From Flavobacterium aquariorum (lineage in GTDB: Bacteria; Bacteroidota; Bacteroidia; Flavobacteriales; Flavobacteriaceae): DNA of 64,000 nucleotides. Positions 62,694 through 64,000 of the stretch are shown here, piece after piece. Under the pieces are notes generated by a model. The model was not told the DNA's origin. It did no database searches and saw only the letters and a list, made by a program, of their open reading frames with translations. Both the position numbers and the translations under genes were made by a program. The stretch is from NCBI RefSeq assembly GCF_003254745.1, contig NZ_QKXH01000002.1, forward strand, positions 496,001-560,000, written 5' to 3'. Each line of letters starts with the position of its first letter. The first letter of the stretch is position 1.

Positions 62694-62920
62694 TTTAAAA
62701 ATGGGTATTTCAACTTTACTTTTTGCATCATTTCTCCATGGGAAATCCCCTTTCCTTTTGTAGAATCTTGAATACTTTTTAAGATTAATTTCTCAAGAAT
62801 CGGGTTTACTCTTTGTATATTATTTAAAACTGAATTATCCCCAATCCCATATACTATTTCTGGTTCTTGAAGATTATCCTTTTTTTTATTGGCTTGATTA
62901 TTTTTCTTATCGTTATTCAT
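62690..62920 (-). CDS. putative antitoxin paired with the ParE-like gene (hypothetical)
   Basis: 76 residues from ATG at 62920 (MNNDKKNNQANKKKDNLQ); an upstream in-frame ATG at 62950 would add ten hydrophobic residues and is less likely. A lysine/asparagine-rich disordered N-terminus is followed by a short helical part (RVNPILEKLILKSIQDS) and the end GISHGEMMQKVKLKYPFLK. I recognise no known antitoxin DNA-binding fold. Its stop overlaps the toxin start (ATGA). Antitoxin role is inferred from this position only. Confidence 0.65.
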   Translation of the reverse strand: MNNDKKNNQANKKKDNLQEPEIVYGIGDNSVLNNIQRVNPILEKLILKSIQDSTKGKGISHGEMMQKVKLKYPFLK

Positions 62921-63050
62921 GATAAACTCTTTTAAAACCCAAATATACAAATAATATACCTTTTAATAATCCGAAGGGAATCAAAATCAATTACAATCAT
63001 TTCTGGATCATTTTAAACATCAAAACCTACAACAGTGAAATTTAAAAACC

Positions 63051-64000
63051 TTAAAAATTCTCCGAAAGAGCAACCCTAAAAGTCCAATCGTCTTTACTGA
63101 TGCCATAATCAAGAACTAGATTACAGTCATTTATTTTATTCCATTTTATCCTTAAACCGGTTCCTACTGCGGGGTTCCAATTATCAAAATGATAGGTATC
63201 CAAATTCGATACTGACGATAGATTTCCATAAAATACAGCCCCAAAAAAACCATTTCTGGTAATATCGGTGCGGTATTCTGTTTCCAAATACAATAAGGAA
63301 TTACTACGGTAACGGTTTCGGGTAAATCCCCTGCCTGTTTTTCCATAGCGGTCCCAACCGATGCTTGGTAAATCCAAATAATGGGGTTTCCCATCAAAAA
63401 CTGCCCAATAAAATACCCTTGTAGCCAAAACTTTATGATGCGTTTCACTAAATGAATGATACTTTCGCGCATCTACATATATTGATTTCCATTCGGCATG
63501 ACTGCCAAAAACTTTGGAATTGATACGATAATCAGCCTCAAAATAATAGCCCTGCTTGGGATTCAAAATATTTTTACGAGAATCATACAAAGCCTGAAAA
63601 GCCATTCCAGAAGAAAGGTCGTCAGAATAATCTCCTTCTTGGTAGATATTAAAATCTGTTGGTTCAGAAATTTTTGAATCTTCGGAAATATTCTGATAAT
63701 TATCTAATTGAAAACCCAAACCCAAACCAAAATCTCCTTTTATTTTTCGGGTCACAAATTGATAAAACCGAATTTGCTGGTAATGAACCTCGGATTGTGG
63801 ATCCTTGGAACTGTTCCCTCCCAAACCGTAAGTGAACTGCGGATAAATCATATACCGGTAATCGCCTATAAAATTATATTTATTCTCCTTTGTAAAAATA
63901 TAGGACTGTATGGGAAAGGAATATTGACCAGAAAAACTGGTGGTCGGGGTAAAATAAACTTCAGACATTTTGGTTGTTTCATGATTCTCATCCAGAAAAA
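63051..64000 (-). CDS. BamA/TamA-like outer-membrane beta-barrel protein, C-terminal part (5' end outside window)
   Basis: About 316 residues visible; the frame is open through the window edge, so the ATG at 63968 is not taken as the start. Strands of a surface-antigen (D15/BamA-like) barrel are seen: GDYRYMIYPQFTYGLGGNSS, KGDFGLGLGFQLDNY, GMAFQALYDSRKNILNPKQGYYFEADYR (quoted in part), LLYLETEYRTDITRNGFFGA, and the end CNLVLDYGISKDDWTFRVAL then SENF, with a terminal Phe. Bacteroidota have several such barrels without POTRA-proven roles; assembly or transport function is unknown. Confidence 0.8.
   Translation of the reverse strand, partial: FLDENHETTKMSEVYFTPTTSFSGQYSFPIQSYIFTKENKYNFIGDYRYMIYPQFTYGLGGNSSKDPQSEVHYQQIRFYQFVTRKIKGDFGLGLGFQLDNYQNISEDSKISEPTDFNIYQEGDYSDDLSSGMAFQALYDSRKNILNPKQGYYFEADYRINSKVFGSHAEWKSIYVDARKYHSFSETHHKVLATRVFYWAVFDGKPHYLDLPSIGWDRYGKTGRGFTRNRYRSNSLLYLETEYRTDITRNGFFGAVFYGNLSSVSNLDTYHFDNWNPAVGTGLRIKWNKINDCNLVLDYGISKDDWTFRVALSENF

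Noticed and set aside
1..64000. tRNA, rRNA or prophage/IS transposase genes
   Set aside because: None was recognised; all large frames have other clear assignments. Short RNAs could still be missed by eye.

Overview
The window reads as a chromosomal segment of a Bacteroidota bacterium, most likely a Flavobacterium. It is AT-rich and holds SusC/SusD pairs, a type B T9SS sorting domain, a bacillithiol enzyme (BshC), the rpmB-rpmG-DUF4295-ftsY cluster, and TANNTTTG-type promoter elements instead of sigma70 -10 boxes. The species assignment is inference; no rRNA or tRNA gene was seen.

Layout. 1-2.1 kb: the end of a Wzc-like tyrosine kinase facing a CpsB/YwqE-type PHP phosphatase (exopolysaccharide control). 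2.3-8.3 kb: a porin, an aldehyde dehydrogenase, a GNAT acetyltransferase and a CHASE4 hybrid histidine kinase. 8.4-36.2 kb: a large polysaccharide utilization locus (PUL). 36.4-40.1 kb: a three-subunit biotin-dependent acyl-CoA carboxylase. 40.1-48.6 kb: a repeat-rich spacer, a B12-type radical SAM protein, a giant secreted beta-propeller/T9SS protein and an MFS transporter. 48.7-64 kb: mostly housekeeping genes (bshC, HGSNAT-like acyltransferase, ndk, a DUF721 gene, ftsY, L33, L28, CinA, Hpt, FAH-family, exonuclease, 2-oxoacid dehydrogenase E2, glycosyltransferase), a possible ParE-type toxin pair, and an outer-membrane barrel cut by the window end.

The PUL fits acetylated galacto(gluco)mannan. 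A SusC-SusD-surface glycan-binding protein operon and an AraC regulator sit next to a rightward operon: GH26 mannanase, GPH transporter, GH130 mannosylglucose phosphorylase, cellobiose/mannobiose 2-epimerase, lipoprotein GH26, GH5_7 mannanase and ROK sugar kinase. This is the mannobiose -> mannosylglucose -> Man-1-P + glucose route known from Bacteroides fragilis. Leftward genes add GH5 (subfamily 2-like) endoglucanase, GH27 alpha-galactosidase, GH2, GH3 beta-glucosidase and two acetyl esterases (SGNH/SASA type and CE2 type). Together they would remove acetyl and galactosyl decorations, cut the backbone, import oligosaccharides and split them intracellularly.

Between the genes lie two dispersed repeat families. 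Each has conserved ends and unrelated, internally self-complementary hairpins, which suggests conserved RNA or DNA structures. There are also four tandem-repeat tracts or blocks (7-bp, 14-bp and 21-bp units and a nested inverted repeat), a REP-like palindrome, and a probable unlisted 53-residue membrane protein gene downstream of ftsY.
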